Shown here one piece after another: positions 42,617 to 51,938 of a stretch of DNA of 64,000 bases. Numbering within the stretch: position 1 is the stretch's first letter; each line of letters opens with the position of its first letter. The notes beneath the pieces were generated by a model. The model saw only the letters and a program-made list of their open reading frames with translations. It made no database searches and was not told the origin of the DNA. A program made the translations under genes and the position numbers. The stretch is from Sphingobium phenoxybenzoativorans (GTDB lineage: Bacteria; Pseudomonadota; Alphaproteobacteria; Sphingomonadales; Sphingomonadaceae). The stretch covers positions 1 to 64,000 of the forward strand of contig NZ_MINO01000002.1 in NCBI RefSeq assembly GCF_001757355.1, read 5' to 3'.

Positions 42617-44890
42617 ATGCCTTTCAATCGCCGCGAAATCCTGGTCGGCGCCGCTTCCGGCGCCTTTTTGTTGGGGCATGCCGGCCGTGCGCTGGCGGCC
42701 GATGATGTTGCGCGCGTCGACGCCCTGATCGCCCGCATGACGGTGGAGGAGAAGGCGGGGCAGATGAGCTGCTTCGCGGACAGCTTCCGTCCCTTCAACC
42801 AGCCCAACCCGCAGGTTGGCATTCAGGATGAGCGGCGGCTGGCGGCGGAAATCCGCAAGGGGCATGTCGGCTGCCTGTTCAATGGCATCGGTGTGGAGGG
42901 CGCGCGCCGGGCGCAGGACATCGCCGTCAAGGAAACCCGAATGGGCATACCCATCCTGTTCGCGGGTGATGTGATCCACGGCCTGCGCACCATCTTCCCG
43001 GTGCCCCTTGCGGAGGCGGCGAGTTTCGATCCTTCTCTTGCCGAAAAGACGGCGCGCGCTGCCGCCGAGGAAGCGACCGCCGCCGGGCTTCACCTGACCT
43101 TCGCGCCGATGGTCGATGTCGCGCGTGATCAGCGGTGGGGCCGAGTGGTCGAGGGATCGGGAGAGGACGTCTATCTCGGCCAGTTGTTCGCGGCCGCCCG
43201 CGTGCGCGGCTTTCAGGGGAGGAACCTGCGGCGCGACGACAGCCTGCTCGCCTGCGCCAAGCATTTCCTGGCCTATGGTGCGGTCGCGGCGGGGCTGGAA
43301 TATGGCAATGTCGATATTTCCGACGAAAGCCTGCGCGAGACGCATTTGCCGCCCTTCACCGCGTCGATCGATGCCGGGGTGATGTCCGTCATGGCGGCGT
43401 TCAACGAGATTAACGGCGTGCCCGCGACGGCCGACGGAACGCTGCTGACCGACATGCTGCGTACGGAACTGGGTTTCCGGGGTTTTGTCTTTTCCGACTA
43501 CACCGCCGACGAGGAACTGGTGGCGCACGGCTACGCCGCCGATGATCGGGAAGCGACGCGCCTCGCCGTGCTGGCCGGGGTGGACATGAGCATGCAGAGC
43601 GGCCTCTACATCCGCTATCTGCCCGAACTGGTGCAGTCCGGCGCGGTGCCGGTGGAGACGTTGGACGTCGCGGTGCGCCGAATCCTCTATGTGAAGACAG
43701 CGATCGGCCTGCTGGACAATCCCTATCGCTCGCTGGACCCCAAGGCGGCCGTCGCACGCATCGGCACCAGCGACAAGAGGGCGCTGGCGCGGGAAGCGGC
43801 GGCGCGGTCCATCGTGCTGCTCCAGAATGACGGCATCCTGCCGTTGGCACGCGACGGCGCCAGCCGGATCGCGCTGATCGGCCCATTCGCGGAGGACAGG
43901 GACAATCTGCTCGGTCCCTGGGCCTTCTATGGCGACAGGACGCAGGTGGTGGATGTCGCGTCGGGCATTCGCGCAGCGCTGGCCGACCCGTCGCGCTTGT
44001 CGATATCGCGTGGGTGCGAGGTCGAAACCATCCTGCCCGATGGCATCGCCAAGGCGGTAGAGGCGGCGAAGGCGGCAGATGTCGTCATCCTGACGCTGGG
44101 CGAGGGGCAGGACATGTCCGGAGAAGCGCAGTCGCGCACGACGATCGAGGTTCCGCCGGTGCAGCAGGCGCTGGCCGACGCCATTGCCGCCACCGGCAAG
44201 CCGACCATCATCCTGCTGCGCCACGGACGGGCGCTGGCTCTGCATGACACGGTCGCCAACGCCTCGGCGATCCTGGCGACATGGTTTCTGGGCAGCGAGA
44301 CGGGCAACGGCATTGCCGATGTGCTGTTCGGCGCGGTCAACCCATCGGCCAAGCTGCCGGTCAGCTTCCCTTGGGAATCGGGACAGGAGCCTTTCTTCTA
44401 CGACCGCAAGAGCACCGGCCGGCCGATGGTGAGCGGCGGCAATGCCGAATATAAGGCGCGTTTCCGTACGACAGACAACAGCGCCCGTTTCCCCTTCGGC
44501 CATGGCCTGAGTTATGCGCAGATGACGTTGTCCGACCTGAAGCTCAGCGACACGGCGCTGCGATGGGACGGCGCGATCGAGGTGCGGGCGCGGTTGACCA
44601 ACGAAGGGTCCGTGACCGGCAGCGAGGTCGTGCAGCTCTATATCCGCGACAAGGTGGCGAGCCGCACCCGCCCGATCCGGGAATTGAAGGGCGTGCGCCG
44701 CTATACGCTCGCGCCGGGCGAGAGCGCGGAGGTGCGCTTCTCCCTGTCCCGCAAGAATCTGGAATTTGTGGGGCGGGGTAGCAAGACGATTGCGGAGCCG
44801 GGTGATTTCGACGTCTGGTTGGGGCAATCTTCAGCCAATGGTCTGCACGCGACTTTCACGCTTTACGCCGCGGAGCAGAAGCGGGGGTAA
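42617..44890 (+). CDS. bglX: Periplasmic beta-glucosidase, glycoside hydrolase family 3
   Basis: The 757-residue enzyme has the BglX layout: signal, GH3 N-terminal barrel, GH3 C-terminal domain and FnIII-like tail. The signal contains FNRREILVGAASGAFLLG, a twin-arginine-like start ending AGRALA. Landmarks are MTVEEKAGQM, GIPILFAGDVIHGLRTIFPV, TFAPMVDVARDQRWGRVVEG, the nucleophile Asp in FVFSDYTADEEL, and PFGHGLSY with VTGSEVVQLYIRD in the tail. It releases glucose from beta-linked oligosaccharides in the periplasm. Start ATG 42617 fits the signal; the open frame upstream is not coding-like. An inverted repeat (44914-44986) follows the stop. Confidence 0.9.
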   Translation: MPFNRREILVGAASGAFLLGHAGRALAADDVARVDALIARMTVEEKAGQMSCFADSFRPFNQPNPQVGIQDERRLAAEIRKGHVGCLFNGIGVEGARRAQDIAVKETRMGIPILFAGDVIHGLRTIFPVPLAEAASFDPSLAEKTARAAAEEATAAGLHLTFAPMVDVARDQRWGRVVEGSGEDVYLGQLFAAARVRGFQGRNLRRDDSLLACAKHFLAYGAVAAGLEYGNVDISDESLRETHLPPFTASIDAGVMSVMAAFNEINGVPATADGTLLTDMLRTELGFRGFVFSDYTADEELVAHGYAADDREATRLAVLAGVDMSMQSGLYIRYLPELVQSGAVPVETLDVAVRRILYVKTAIGLLDNPYRSLDPKAAVARIGTSDKRALAREAAARSIVLLQNDGILPLARDGASRIALIGPFAEDRDNLLGPWAFYGDRTQVVDVASGIRAALADPSRLSISRGCEVETILPDGIAKAVEAAKAADVVILTLGEGQDMSGEAQSRTTIEVPPVQQALADAIAATGKPTIILLRHGRALALHDTVANASAILATWFLGSETGNGIADVLFGAVNPSAKLPVSFPWESGQEPFFYDRKSTGRPMVSGGNAEYKARFRTTDNSARFPFGHGLSYAQMTLSDLKLSDTALRWDGAIEVRARLTNEGSVTGSEVVQLYIRDKVASRTRPIRELKGVRRYTLAPGESAEVRFSLSRKNLEFVGRGSKTIAEPGDFDVWLGQSSANGLHATFTLYAAEQKRG

Positions 44891-44913
44891 GGCATATATC
44901 GAGTTACGCACGC

Positions 44914-44986
44914 CCTCCGTTCGCTTTGAGCGCAGTCGAGAAGTGGGTGCGCAAGGCTTCTCGACTGCGCTCGAAGCGAACGGAGG
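44914..44986. repeat. 73-bp inverted repeat with 30-bp arms after bglX
   Basis: The left arm, starting CCTCCGTTCGCTTTGAGCG (44914-44943), and the right arm, ending TCGAAGCGAACGGAGG (44957-44986), are almost perfect inverted copies around 13 bp. A related copy lies at 61471-61537. It is placed like a terminator. Confidence 0.8.
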
Positions 44987-45088
44987 TGGGTTTGCAAGAT
45001 CGGGTTTGGTTAACGGTATGGCGGAGGTGATCGATGGCGCAATCGCGCAAATCGGTCTATCTAGGCCGCAATCAGGGAGGATGATGCG

Positions 45089-45517
45089 ATGCGGATCACG
45101 ATTCGGATGAAGGCCCTTGGCGCCGTGGCGGCCGTGCTGGTGACCGGTGCGCCGGCAATGGCCCAATATGGCGGCGCAGGCCCCGATGGCGGCAGCGGCA
45201 TCCGTACGCGGGACGCGGTAAACGCGGCGATCCTGAGCGATGTATCCAGCGACCGGCAGGCCGAGCGGGAAGCCAAGCGGACGCCTTATGCCTCGCCGGG
45301 CTATGGCTCCATCCGCACGGCGAAGCAGGCGGCCGATGCCTGTGGCGCGGACGCGGTGAGCGAGGCTGGCCGGGGATCGAAACTGATCGGCAAGCCCCTG
45401 GCGCGCACGATGGCGACGGGCTGGGAGGTCGAGGGCCATGTGGATACGGGCGACGGACATGTGCCCTTTGTCTGTTCGGTGCGGAATGGGTCGGTCAGCG
45501 GGATTTTGTTGAAGTAG
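45089..45517 (+). CDS. Secreted protein of unknown function
   Basis: This 142-residue protein has a Sec signal peptide (MKALGAVAAVLVTGAPAMAQ, cleavage after AMA), then a Gly-rich stretch (YGGAGPDGGSGIR). The mature part carries RDAVNAAILSDVSSDRQAER, two Cys (ADACGADA and PFVCSVRNG), and ends GSVSGILLK. The two Cys may form a disulfide in the periplasm. I do not recognise a named family. A ribosome site (GGGAGGATG) precedes the ATG. Two different inverted repeats flank it, so it appears to be a single-gene unit between bglX and phoB. Confidence 0.75.
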   Translation: MRITIRMKALGAVAAVLVTGAPAMAQYGGAGPDGGSGIRTRDAVNAAILSDVSSDRQAEREAKRTPYASPGYGSIRTAKQAADACGADAVSEAGRGSKLIGKPLARTMATGWEVEGHVDTGDGHVPFVCSVRNGSVSGILLK

Positions 45518-45537
45518 GGCGGGGTAAGTTCCCGACA

Positions 45538-45776
45538 ATCCGTTTGCCCTGAGCCTGTCGAAGGGCTGTCCTTCTTTGGCTTCAGGCCGCAGCGTGCTCC
45601 TGCGAAGGCAGGAGCCCAGTCCCTCGCTCCGAACTGGGCTCCTGCTTTCGCAGGAGCACGCTGCGTTTTCGGCTAAGAAGGACAGCCCCCTTCGACTGCC
45701 TGCTTGTAGCAGTTGCTCAGGTTCGAACGAGGCACGTGACTCGTTCGAAGCTTCGACAGGCTCAGCCCGAACGGAT
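45538..45776. repeat. Composite of nested inverted repeats
   Basis: Four palindromes are stacked. The outer arms, starting ATCCGTTTGCCCTGAGCCTG (45538-45563) and ending GGCTCAGCCCGAACGGAT (45751-45776), enclose AAGGGCTGTCCTTCTT with its inverse AAGAAGGACAGCCC. Inside is a GTGCTCCTGCG element with perfect 17-bp arms at 45588-45604 and 45649-45665. A separate TTCGAACGAG/CTCGTTCGAA hairpin lies at 45722-45749. This looks like one intergenic repeat inserted into another. It fills the gap before phoB; no gene is seen in it. Confidence 0.75.
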
Positions 45777-45800
45777 TGTTATGACGCGCTGACCTGACGC

Positions 45801-46499
45801 TCAGCCCGCGATGTCGGTGTCCAGCGCATAGCCAGCCGAGCGGACGGTGCGGATGATGTCCTGGCCGCCCTGGGCGTTGATCGCCTTGCGCAGACGGCGG
45901 ATGTGAACGTCCACGGTGCGCAGTTCGATGTCGCTGTCCTGACCCCAGACGCTGTCGAGCAACCGTTCGCGGGAAAATACCCAGCCCGGATGCTCCAGGA
46001 AATGCTTGAGCAGGCGGAATTCCGTGGGGCCGAGCGAAACGGTCTGTCCGGCGCGGCGGACCTTGTGCCCGACCGTATCCATCTCGACATCGGCAAAGGA
46101 TAGCGTTTCGCCAGCGAGCGCAGGGCGCACGCGGCGCAGCACGGCGCCTACGCGGGCGACCAGTTCGCGCGGAGAGAAGGGCTTGGTAACATAATCGTCG
46201 GCGCCGGTTTCCAGCCCGCGCACCCGGTCCTCCTCCTCGCCGCGCGCGGTGAGCATGATGATGGGGACGTTCGCCGTGCCGTTCATGCGGCGCAGGCGGC
46301 GGCATACCTCTATGCCGGACAGGCTTTCGACCATCCAGTCGAGCAGGACGATGTCGGGCGTGTCCTCCTGCGCCAGGATCAGCGCCTCCTCACCGTCGAC
46401 GGTATGGGCGACATCGAAGTCCTCCCGCTTGAAATGCCAGATCAGAAGCTCTGCGAGCGCCGCATCATCTTCCACCAGCAACATCTTGGCGCGTGCCAT
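45801..46499 (-). CDS. phoB: Phosphate regulon response regulator
   Basis: The 232-residue OmpR-type regulator has receiver acids EDD at residues 10-12, phospho-acceptor Asp54 in IVLLDWMVESLSGIEVCRRL, Lys in VTKPFSPRELVARV, then a C-terminal winged helix (LTPTEFRLL-like LGPTEFRLLKHFLEHPGWVF, DVHIRRLRKAIN, RTVRSAGYALD). PhoB activates the Pho regulon when phosphorylated by PhoR under phosphate limitation. The usual P after the phospho-Asp loop is replaced by Glu (WMVESLSG). It is the last gene of phoR-pstSCAB-phoU-phoB, 10 bp after phoU. Confidence 0.95.
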   Translation of the reverse strand: MARAKMLLVEDDAALAELLIWHFKREDFDVAHTVDGEEALILAQEDTPDIVLLDWMVESLSGIEVCRRLRRMNGTANVPIIMLTARGEEEDRVRGLETGADDYVTKPFSPRELVARVGAVLRRVRPALAGETLSFADVEMDTVGHKVRRAGQTVSLGPTEFRLLKHFLEHPGWVFSRERLLDSVWGQDSDIELRTVDVHIRRLRKAINAQGGQDIIRTVRSAGYALDTDIAG

Positions 46500-46509
46500 G
46501 CGATATTCC

Positions 46510-47202
46510 TCAGCTTATCTCAGTGGTATCGCCGCGCTCACGATCGGGCAGATACTGGCCCGTGGCGGCATAGTAGACCATCTCCGCGACATTGGTCGCA
46601 TGGTCGCCGATCCGTTCGATATTCTTGGCGATGAACAGCAGGTGCGCGCATTCAGTGATCGTCTTGGGATTTTCCACCATGAACGTCACCAGCGTACGGA
46701 AGATGCTGTTGTAGAAATCGTCGACCACCGTATCGCGGTTGACGACGGCCAGCGCCAGATCAGCATCGCGCGCGGAAAAGGCGTTGAGCGCGTCATGCAC
46801 CATCTCGCCCGCGATCTGCGCCATCGACGGCAGCAGCGATACGGGCTCCAGCGTGCGCTTGTTGACCGCGACCAGCGGAACCCGCTTGGCGATGTTCTTG
46901 GCATAGTCGCCGATGCGCTCCACCACGCCGACGATCTTGAGCGCGGCGATCACTTCGCGCAGGTCATTCGCCATAGGGGCGCGCAGCGCAATGGTCTGGA
47001 TGGCGAGCTTTTCGACCTCCGATTCCAGTTCGTCGATCCGCTGGTCGCCGGCAACGACCTGCGCCGCCAGCTTCTTGTCCTCGCGCACGAGGGCGATCAT
47101 CGCATCTTCGAGCGCGGATTCCGCGCGGCCGCCCATTTCGGCGATCAGGCCGCGGAGCTTGTCGATATCCTCGTCGAATGCCTTGACGGTATGTTCAGCC
47201 AT
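46510..47202 (-). CDS. phoU: Phosphate signalling protein PhoU
   Basis: The 230-residue protein is all-helical with the duplicated PhoU three-helix bundle. It has FDEDIDKLRGLIAEMGGRAE near the start, the metal-site segment VERIGDYAKNIAKR in the first half and its partner IERIGDHATNVAEMVYY in the second half, both being the E-R-I-x-D-x-A/D-N motif. PhoU connects Pst transport to PhoR and keeps the regulon off when phosphate is plentiful. The length is usual. It lies 18 bp after pstB and 10 bp before phoB. Confidence 0.95.
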   Translation of the reverse strand: MAEHTVKAFDEDIDKLRGLIAEMGGRAESALEDAMIALVREDKKLAAQVVAGDQRIDELESEVEKLAIQTIALRAPMANDLREVIAALKIVGVVERIGDYAKNIAKRVPLVAVNKRTLEPVSLLPSMAQIAGEMVHDALNAFSARDADLALAVVNRDTVVDDFYNSIFRTLVTFMVENPKTITECAHLLFIAKNIERIGDHATNVAEMVYYAATGQYLPDRERGDTTEIS

Positions 47203-47220
47203 AATCTGTTCCTCTCGCCG

Positions 47221-48012
47221 TTAGCCGTAGCGCCCGGTGATATAATCCTTCGTCCGTTCCTGACGCGGATTGGTGAAGATATCGGAAGTCACCCCATATT
47301 CGACCAGAGTGCCGAGGTGGAAAAAGGCGGTGCGTTGCGACACGCGCGCAGCCTGCTGCATATTATGGGTGACGATAACGATGGCGTAGCGGCCGCGCAG
47401 TTCGTGGATCAGCTCCTCGATCTTGGCGGTGGCGATGGGGTCCAGCGCCGAGCAGGGTTCATCCATCAGGATGACTTCCGGCTCGACCGCGATGGCGCGG
47501 CCGATGCACAGGCGCTGCTGCTGGCCGCCGGACAGTGCGGTGCCGCTGTCATGCAGGCGGTCCTTCACCTCGTCCCACAGGCCTGCGCGACGCAGCGATT
47601 TTTCGACGATCACGTCCATATCGGCCTTGGCGCTGGCGAGGCCGTGGATGCGCGGGCCGTAGGCGATATTCTCGTAGATCGACTTCGGGAAGGGGTTCGG
47701 CTTCTGGAACACCATGCCGACGCGGGCGCGCAGTTGCACCACGTCCATCGACGGCGAGTAGATATTGTCGCCGTCCAGCGTGATCTCGCCCTCGACCCGA
47801 GCACTGGCGACCGTGTCGTTCATGCGGTTCATGGTCCGCAGGAAAGTGGACTTGCCGCAGCCCGACGGACCGATGAAGGCGGTCACATTGTCCATGTCGA
47901 CATCGATCGACACCTGCTTGATCGCCTGCTTCTGCCCGTAAAAGACGTTGACGTCGCGCGCCGTCATCTTCGGGTTGTTTGGCTTGAGCGCCTCTTGTTC
48001 CGGGGTCAGCAT
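47221..48012 (-). CDS. pstB: Phosphate ABC transporter ATP-binding protein
   Basis: The 263-residue ATPase has Walker [20 protein letters not shown] near residue 48, the signature [19 protein letters not shown], and Walker [18 protein letters not shown]-loop His is in [20 protein letters not shown]. The RMND after Walker A and [12 protein letters not shown] are specific to PstB. It powers high-affinity phosphate import through PstC/PstA at the inner membrane. Seven bases separate it from pstA and 18 from phoU, so these are co-transcribed. Confidence 0.96.
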   Translation of the reverse strand: MLTPEQEALKPNNPKMTARDVNVFYGQKQAIKQVSIDVDMDNVTAFIGPSGCGKSTFLRTMNRMNDTVASARVEGEITLDGDNIYSPSMDVVQLRARVGMVFQKPNPFPKSIYENIAYGPRIHGLASAKADMDVIVEKSLRRAGLWDEVKDRLHDSGTALSGGQQQRLCIGRAIAVEPEVILMDEPCSALDPIATAKIEELIHELRGRYAIVIVTHNMQQAARVSQRTAFFHLGTLVEYGVTSDIFTNPRQERTKDYITGRYG

Positions 48013-48019
48013 AGGGGTG

Positions 48020-49273
48020 TCACCAGCGCTTTTCGAATTTGTTGCGAAGATAGATGGCCAACCCGTTCATCGCGAGCAGGAAAGCCAGAAGGACGATGAT
48101 CGCCGCCGAGGTCTTTTCGACGAAGCCCTTGGAGACTTCATCGGACCAGAGGAAGATCTGCACCGGCAGCACGGTGGCGGGATCGGTCACGCCGCCCGGC
48201 GGCGTCGCGATGAAGGCGCGCATGCCGATCATCAGCAGCGGCGCCGTTTCGCCGAGCGCGCGCGCCATGCCGATGATCGTGCCGGTCAGGATGCCGGGCA
48301 GGGCGAGCGGCAGGACATGGTGGAACACCACCTGCACGGGGCTTGCGCCGACGCCGAGCGCTGCGTCGCGGATGCTGGGCGGCACCGCCTTGATGGCGTT
48401 GCGCCCGGCGATGACGATGACGGGCATGGTCATCAGCGCCAGCGTCATGCCGCCGACCAGCGCGGCCGAGCGCGGGAAGTCGAGCAGGTTGAGGAAGATG
48501 GACAGGCCAAGCAGGCCGAAGATGATCGAGGGCACCGCCGCCAGATTATTGATCGACACCTCGATAATGTCGGTCCACCAGGTCTTTGGCGCATATTCTT
48601 CAAGGTAGAGCGCCGTCGCGACGCCCACTGGGAAACTGAGCGCCAATGTCACCAGCATGGTAAGCAGCGATCCTTTGAACGCGCCCCAGATGCCGACCTG
48701 CGTCGGATCGGTGGCGTCGCTGGCGGTCAGGAAGGATGCGTTGAAGCCCGTAGAAACGGCATTTGCCTGAGCCAGTTTCGCATAGGCGGCTTCGGCCTCC
48801 GGCGAACCCTTGCTCTTTGCGGCGAGGTCGATGGCGGTGGAGGAGGGGAGGGCAAGCGTTTCCTTTTTGCCCAGGATCGACGGGTCCGCCTTGATCGCGT
48901 CGCGCACGGTCAGCCAGGCGTTGGGCGAAAGCAACTCGTCTCCCTTCGGTCCGAATGCGGCGATGGCCGCAAGGTTCGTGACGTTGGGCAAACCGGCATT
49001 GGCGAGCGCCTGGTCCGCATTCGCGCCCTTCAGCGTTGCCGGGTCGACAACCATGGGCGCGGTGCTGAAGTCGATGGGCACGAGGATTTCAGTGCGGGTG
49101 AAACCGCGGATGCCGTTGCCGACCATGCTGATCAGCAGGAAAGCCAGGAAGCCGGCGGACACCAGCACTGCGGCAAGGCCAAGCAGGCGGAAGCGCCGTT
49201 CCGCGCCATAGCGGCGCGCGATGCGGCGGCGCATGACATCCGACTTCCAATCGGTCGGGTTTCGTGTCGTCAT
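48020..49273 (-). CDS. pstA: Phosphate ABC transporter permease PstA, enlarged form
   Basis: The 417-residue permease is longer than the roughly 300-residue E. coli protein. After a first helix ([20 protein letters not shown]), a periplasmic insertion of about 130 residues (residues 50-180) precedes the transport core: [20 protein letters not shown], the EAA-like loop [20 protein letters not shown] and [14 protein letters not shown]. This enlarged form with PstC likewise enlarged is usual in many alphaproteobacteria. A 99-bp palindromic repeat separates it from pstC. Membrane channel subunit for phosphate. Confidence 0.93.
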   Translation of the reverse strand: MTTRNPTDWKSDVMRRRIARRYGAERRFRLLGLAAVLVSAGFLAFLLISMVGNGIRGFTRTEILVPIDFSTAPMVVDPATLKGANADQALANAGLPNVTNLAAIAAFGPKGDELLSPNAWLTVRDAIKADPSILGKKETLALPSSTAIDLAAKSKGSPEAEAAYAKLAQANAVSTGFNASFLTASDATDPTQVGIWGAFKGSLLTMLVTLALSFPVGVATALYLEEYAPKTWWTDIIEVSINNLAAVPSIIFGLLGLSIFLNLLDFPRSAALVGGMTLALMTMPVIVIAGRNAIKAVPPSIRDAALGVGASPVQVVFHHVLPLALPGILTGTIIGMARALGETAPLLMIGMRAFIATPPGGVTDPATVLPVQIFLWSDEVSKGFVEKTSAAIIVLLAFLLAMNGLAIYLRNKFEKRW

Positions 49274-49281
49274 GATACCAG

Positions 49282-49380
49282 CCTCCGTTCACCCTGAGCG
49301 AAGTCGAAGGGGTCTCCTGAACGAAGTGAAGGCACTTCGCTTCGCTCAGGGGAGGGCTTCGACAAGCTCAGCCCGAACGG
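49282..49380. repeat. 99-bp palindromic element between pstC and pstA
   Basis: The element starts CCTCCGTTCACCCTGAGCG and ends GACAAGCTCAGCCCGAACGG. It contains inner arms built on GAAGTGAAGGCACTTCGCTTC. Its reverse complement agrees with 60982-61080 at about nine tenths of positions and has the same length. It lies inside the pst operon and does not break a gene. Confidence 0.85.
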
Positions 49381-49397
49381 TTTCCTACTATCGGGGC

Positions 49398-50780
49398 TCA
49401 TTCGTAGGCCTCCCGGTATTTCTTCACGACCCGCAGCGCGACGATGTTGAGCAGCAGGGTGACGATGAACAGCACCAGGCCAAGCGCGAAGGCGGCGAGC
49501 GTCTTGGCGCTGTCAAACTCCTGATCGCCGGTGAGGAGCTGGACGATCTGGGTGGTGACCGTGGTCACGCTGGAGAAGGGATTGAGGGTCAGATTTGCGG
49601 CAAGGCCCGCGGCCATCACCACGATCATGGTTTCGCCGATCGCGCGGCTGACGGCCAGCAGTACGCCGCCGACAACGCCGGGAAGGGCGGCGGGGATGAG
49701 CACGCGCTTGATCGTCTCGCTGGTGGTCGCGCCCATCGCCAGGCTGCCGTCGCGCATCGCCTGCGGTACGGCGGCGATGCTGTCGTCGGCCATGGAGGAG
49801 ACGAAGGGAATGATCATCACGCCCATGACCAGGCCCGCCGCCAGCGCGCTTTCCGACGATGCGCCGTGAATGCCGACGCCGACGGCCAGATCGCGTAGGG
49901 CCGGCGCAATGGTGAGCGCGGCGAAATAGCCATAGACCACGGTCGGAACACCGGCCAGCACCTCAAGGATCGGCTTCATCCACTTGCGGGTAGTGGAACT
50001 GGCATATTGGGTGAGGTAGATCGCGCTCATCAGACCCAGCGGGATGGCGACCGCCATGGCGATGATCGCGCCGATGAAGATCGTACCCCAGAAAAGCGGC
50101 ACGGCCCCGAACGCATCATCATTGCCATAGCCAAGCGCCGCCGACTGCGGACTCCATTTGGTGCCGAACAGGAAGTCGATCGGGTTCACCATCGAGAAGA
50201 AGCGCAGCGATTCCCACAACAGCGAGGCGACGATACCGACCGTGGTGATGATGGCGATCAGCGAAGCGAGCAGCAGCGTGCCCATGACCAGCCGCTCGAC
50301 ACGGGTGCGGGCGCGGAAGTCCGTCCGCATGCGTGTAAAGGCGTAGGCGGCCCCGGCGAAGGCCAGGATCAGCGAGAGGATCACGCCGCCGGTGGCGAAA
50401 CGCGACTGCGCGTCACGGTAAGGCTGCACCAGCGGCTGGGCGAGGGGATTGAAGGCGGCCGCCTGCTTGCCTTGTGCGATGGCGCGCGCCTCGGCCAGGA
50501 TCGCGCCGCGCGAGAAGGAGTCTTCAGGCAGCGCGCTCGCCGCCGGATTTTCCAGGACGCTGCCAGTCACCAGACCCGGCATCACATTGGTCCATACCGC
50601 CAGGAACAGGCAGGCGGGGAGCAGCGCCCATAGGGCGACATACCAGCCATGATAGGATGGCAGGCTGTGCATCGCGCCCTTCGGGGCCGCCGTCTGCAGG
50701 CGCGTCGCCCGTGCGCGGGCAACGACCCACGCGACGACGGCGAGCCCCAGCAGGAGCATGAAAATGGCTGGACCTGTCAC
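49398..50780 (-). CDS. pstC: Phosphate ABC transporter permease PstC, enlarged form
   Basis: The 460-residue membrane protein has an N-terminal extension of about 170 residues (first helices IFMLLLGLAVVAWVVARARA and WYVALWALLPACLFLAVWTN) before the common PstC core. Core landmarks are SLLWESLRFFSMVNPIDFLFGTKWSP, IPLGLMSAIYLTQYASSTTR, EVLAGVPTVVYGYFAAL, the EAA-like QAMRDGSLAMGATTSETIKR and AIGETMIVVMAAG. It forms the phosphate channel with PstA. The start is GTG 50780. It follows pstS by 37 bp. Confidence 0.93.
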   Translation of the reverse strand: MTGPAIFMLLLGLAVVAWVVARARATRLQTAAPKGAMHSLPSYHGWYVALWALLPACLFLAVWTNVMPGLVTGSVLENPAASALPEDSFSRGAILAEARAIAQGKQAAAFNPLAQPLVQPYRDAQSRFATGGVILSLILAFAGAAYAFTRMRTDFRARTRVERLVMGTLLLASLIAIITTVGIVASLLWESLRFFSMVNPIDFLFGTKWSPQSAALGYGNDDAFGAVPLFWGTIFIGAIIAMAVAIPLGLMSAIYLTQYASSTTRKWMKPILEVLAGVPTVVYGYFAALTIAPALRDLAVGVGIHGASSESALAAGLVMGVMIIPFVSSMADDSIAAVPQAMRDGSLAMGATTSETIKRVLIPAALPGVVGGVLLAVSRAIGETMIVVMAAGLAANLTLNPFSSVTTVTTQIVQLLTGDQEFDSAKTLAAFALGLVLFIVTLLLNIVALRVVKKYREAYE

Positions 50781-50817
50781 GCGGCGACCCTGTTCTGTTT
50801 TCCGGTAGGCACGCGGC

Positions 50818-51867
50818 TTATTTCAGGCTTGCGCCGTCCAGCACGGTCAGGTTCTTCACGGCCTCGGCGCTCGCCTTGCGCACATCGTCCGGCGAGGCAA
50901 CCATGCCGCGCTTGGTCAGGTAACCGCCCGGCTCCCATCCCGCCGCGAAGGCTTCCAGATAGGCTTTCAGGCCCGGAATGGCGGCGATATGCGCCTTCTT
51001 CACATAGATGTAGAGCGGACGCGCGCCCGGATACTGGCCGGTCGACACGGTTTCGTACGTCGCCTGCACACCGTTCAGCGGAATATCGTTCAGCGTGTCC
51101 TTGTTTTCCTCAAGGAAGCTGTAGCCGAAGATGCCGACGGCATTGGGATTGGCGCCCAGCTTCTGCACGATCAGATTGTCGTTCTCGCCAGAGTCGACAT
51201 ATTTGCCGTCCTCGCGGACGCGGGTGCAGGTCGCTTTGAACTCATCCTCATTCTTCTTTTTCAGCTCTTCCATCGCCGGGTCGCTCTCGCAGCCCTTGGT
51301 CAGGACCAGCTCGGCAAGCGAATCGCGGGTGCCGCTGGTGGATGGCGGGCCGAATACGGAGATGGGGATCGCAGGAAGCGACGGATCAACATCTTTCCAC
51401 GTTTCGGTCTTGTTCTTGCCCTTGCCGAACGGATTATCGGCCAGCGCCTTGTAGATCATCACCGGCGTCAGCTTCATGCCGGGGCCTTTTTTCGATTCGG
51501 CGAAAGCGAGGCCGTCAACGCCGACCTGGATCTCGATGATCTCCTTGACGCCATTCTTCTGGCACAGCTCGAACTCGCTTTTCTTGATGCGGCGCGATGC
51601 GTCCTCAATGTCGGGATATTGCGCGCCGACGCCAGCGCAGAACAGCTTCATGCCGCCGCCCGTGCCGGTCGATTCGATGATCGGCGACTTCATGCCCGGA
51701 TTGGCGTTCACGAATTGCTCCGCAACCGCGGTCGCGAACGGATAGACGGTGGACGATCCAACCGCGCGAATCTGATCGCGGGCGCTGCCGGAACCGCCGC
51801 CGCCAGCCTGATCTCCACAGGCAGAAAGCGAAAGGGCGGCGACGCCGATCAGAAGCGAATATTTCAC
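50818..51867 (-). CDS. pstS: Phosphate-binding lipoprotein
   Basis: The 349-residue protein begins with a lipoprotein signal, MKYSLLIGVAALSLSACGDQ, with the lipobox LSAC giving Cys17. A Gly/Ser linker and RAVGSSTVYPFATAVAEQFV follow, the phosphate-binding N-terminus. IIESTGTGGGMKLFCAG (the T-G-T-G-G-G loop), FGPPSTSGTRDSLAEL and NAVGIFGYSFLEEN are further PstS landmarks. It captures phosphate in the periplasm for PstCAB. It is preceded by a Pho-box-like element (51951-51968). Confidence 0.95.
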   Translation of the reverse strand: MKYSLLIGVAALSLSACGDQAGGGGSGSARDQIRAVGSSTVYPFATAVAEQFVNANPGMKSPIIESTGTGGGMKLFCAGVGAQYPDIEDASRRIKKSEFELCQKNGVKEIIEIQVGVDGLAFAESKKGPGMKLTPVMIYKALADNPFGKGKNKTETWKDVDPSLPAIPISVFGPPSTSGTRDSLAELVLTKGCESDPAMEELKKKNEDEFKATCTRVREDGKYVDSGENDNLIVQKLGANPNAVGIFGYSFLEENKDTLNDIPLNGVQATYETVSTGQYPGARPLYIYVKKAHIAAIPGLKAYLEAFAAGWEPGGYLTKRGMVASPDDVRKASAEAVKNLTVLDGASLK

Positions 51868-51938
51868 CGGAATTCTCCTTGCGTTGGCCCATATGGTGCC
51901 TGGCTTGGCGCGGCCCTAGCGGCGCTTCATCGCGCCAG

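Noticed and set aside
42602..44827. A 741-codon minus-strand frame opposite bglX.
   Set aside because: The GH3 enzyme on the plus strand has full motifs and a signal peptide; the antisense frame is rich in Arg and His as expected for GC-rich shadows.
46249..48099. A 616-codon plus-strand frame across phoB, phoU and pstB.
   Set aside because: It crosses three well-identified genes on the other strand and has no motif.
49282..49380. An insertion sequence in the pst operon.
   Set aside because: It is only 99 bp, with no transposase or clear target duplication; it is better called a palindromic repeat.
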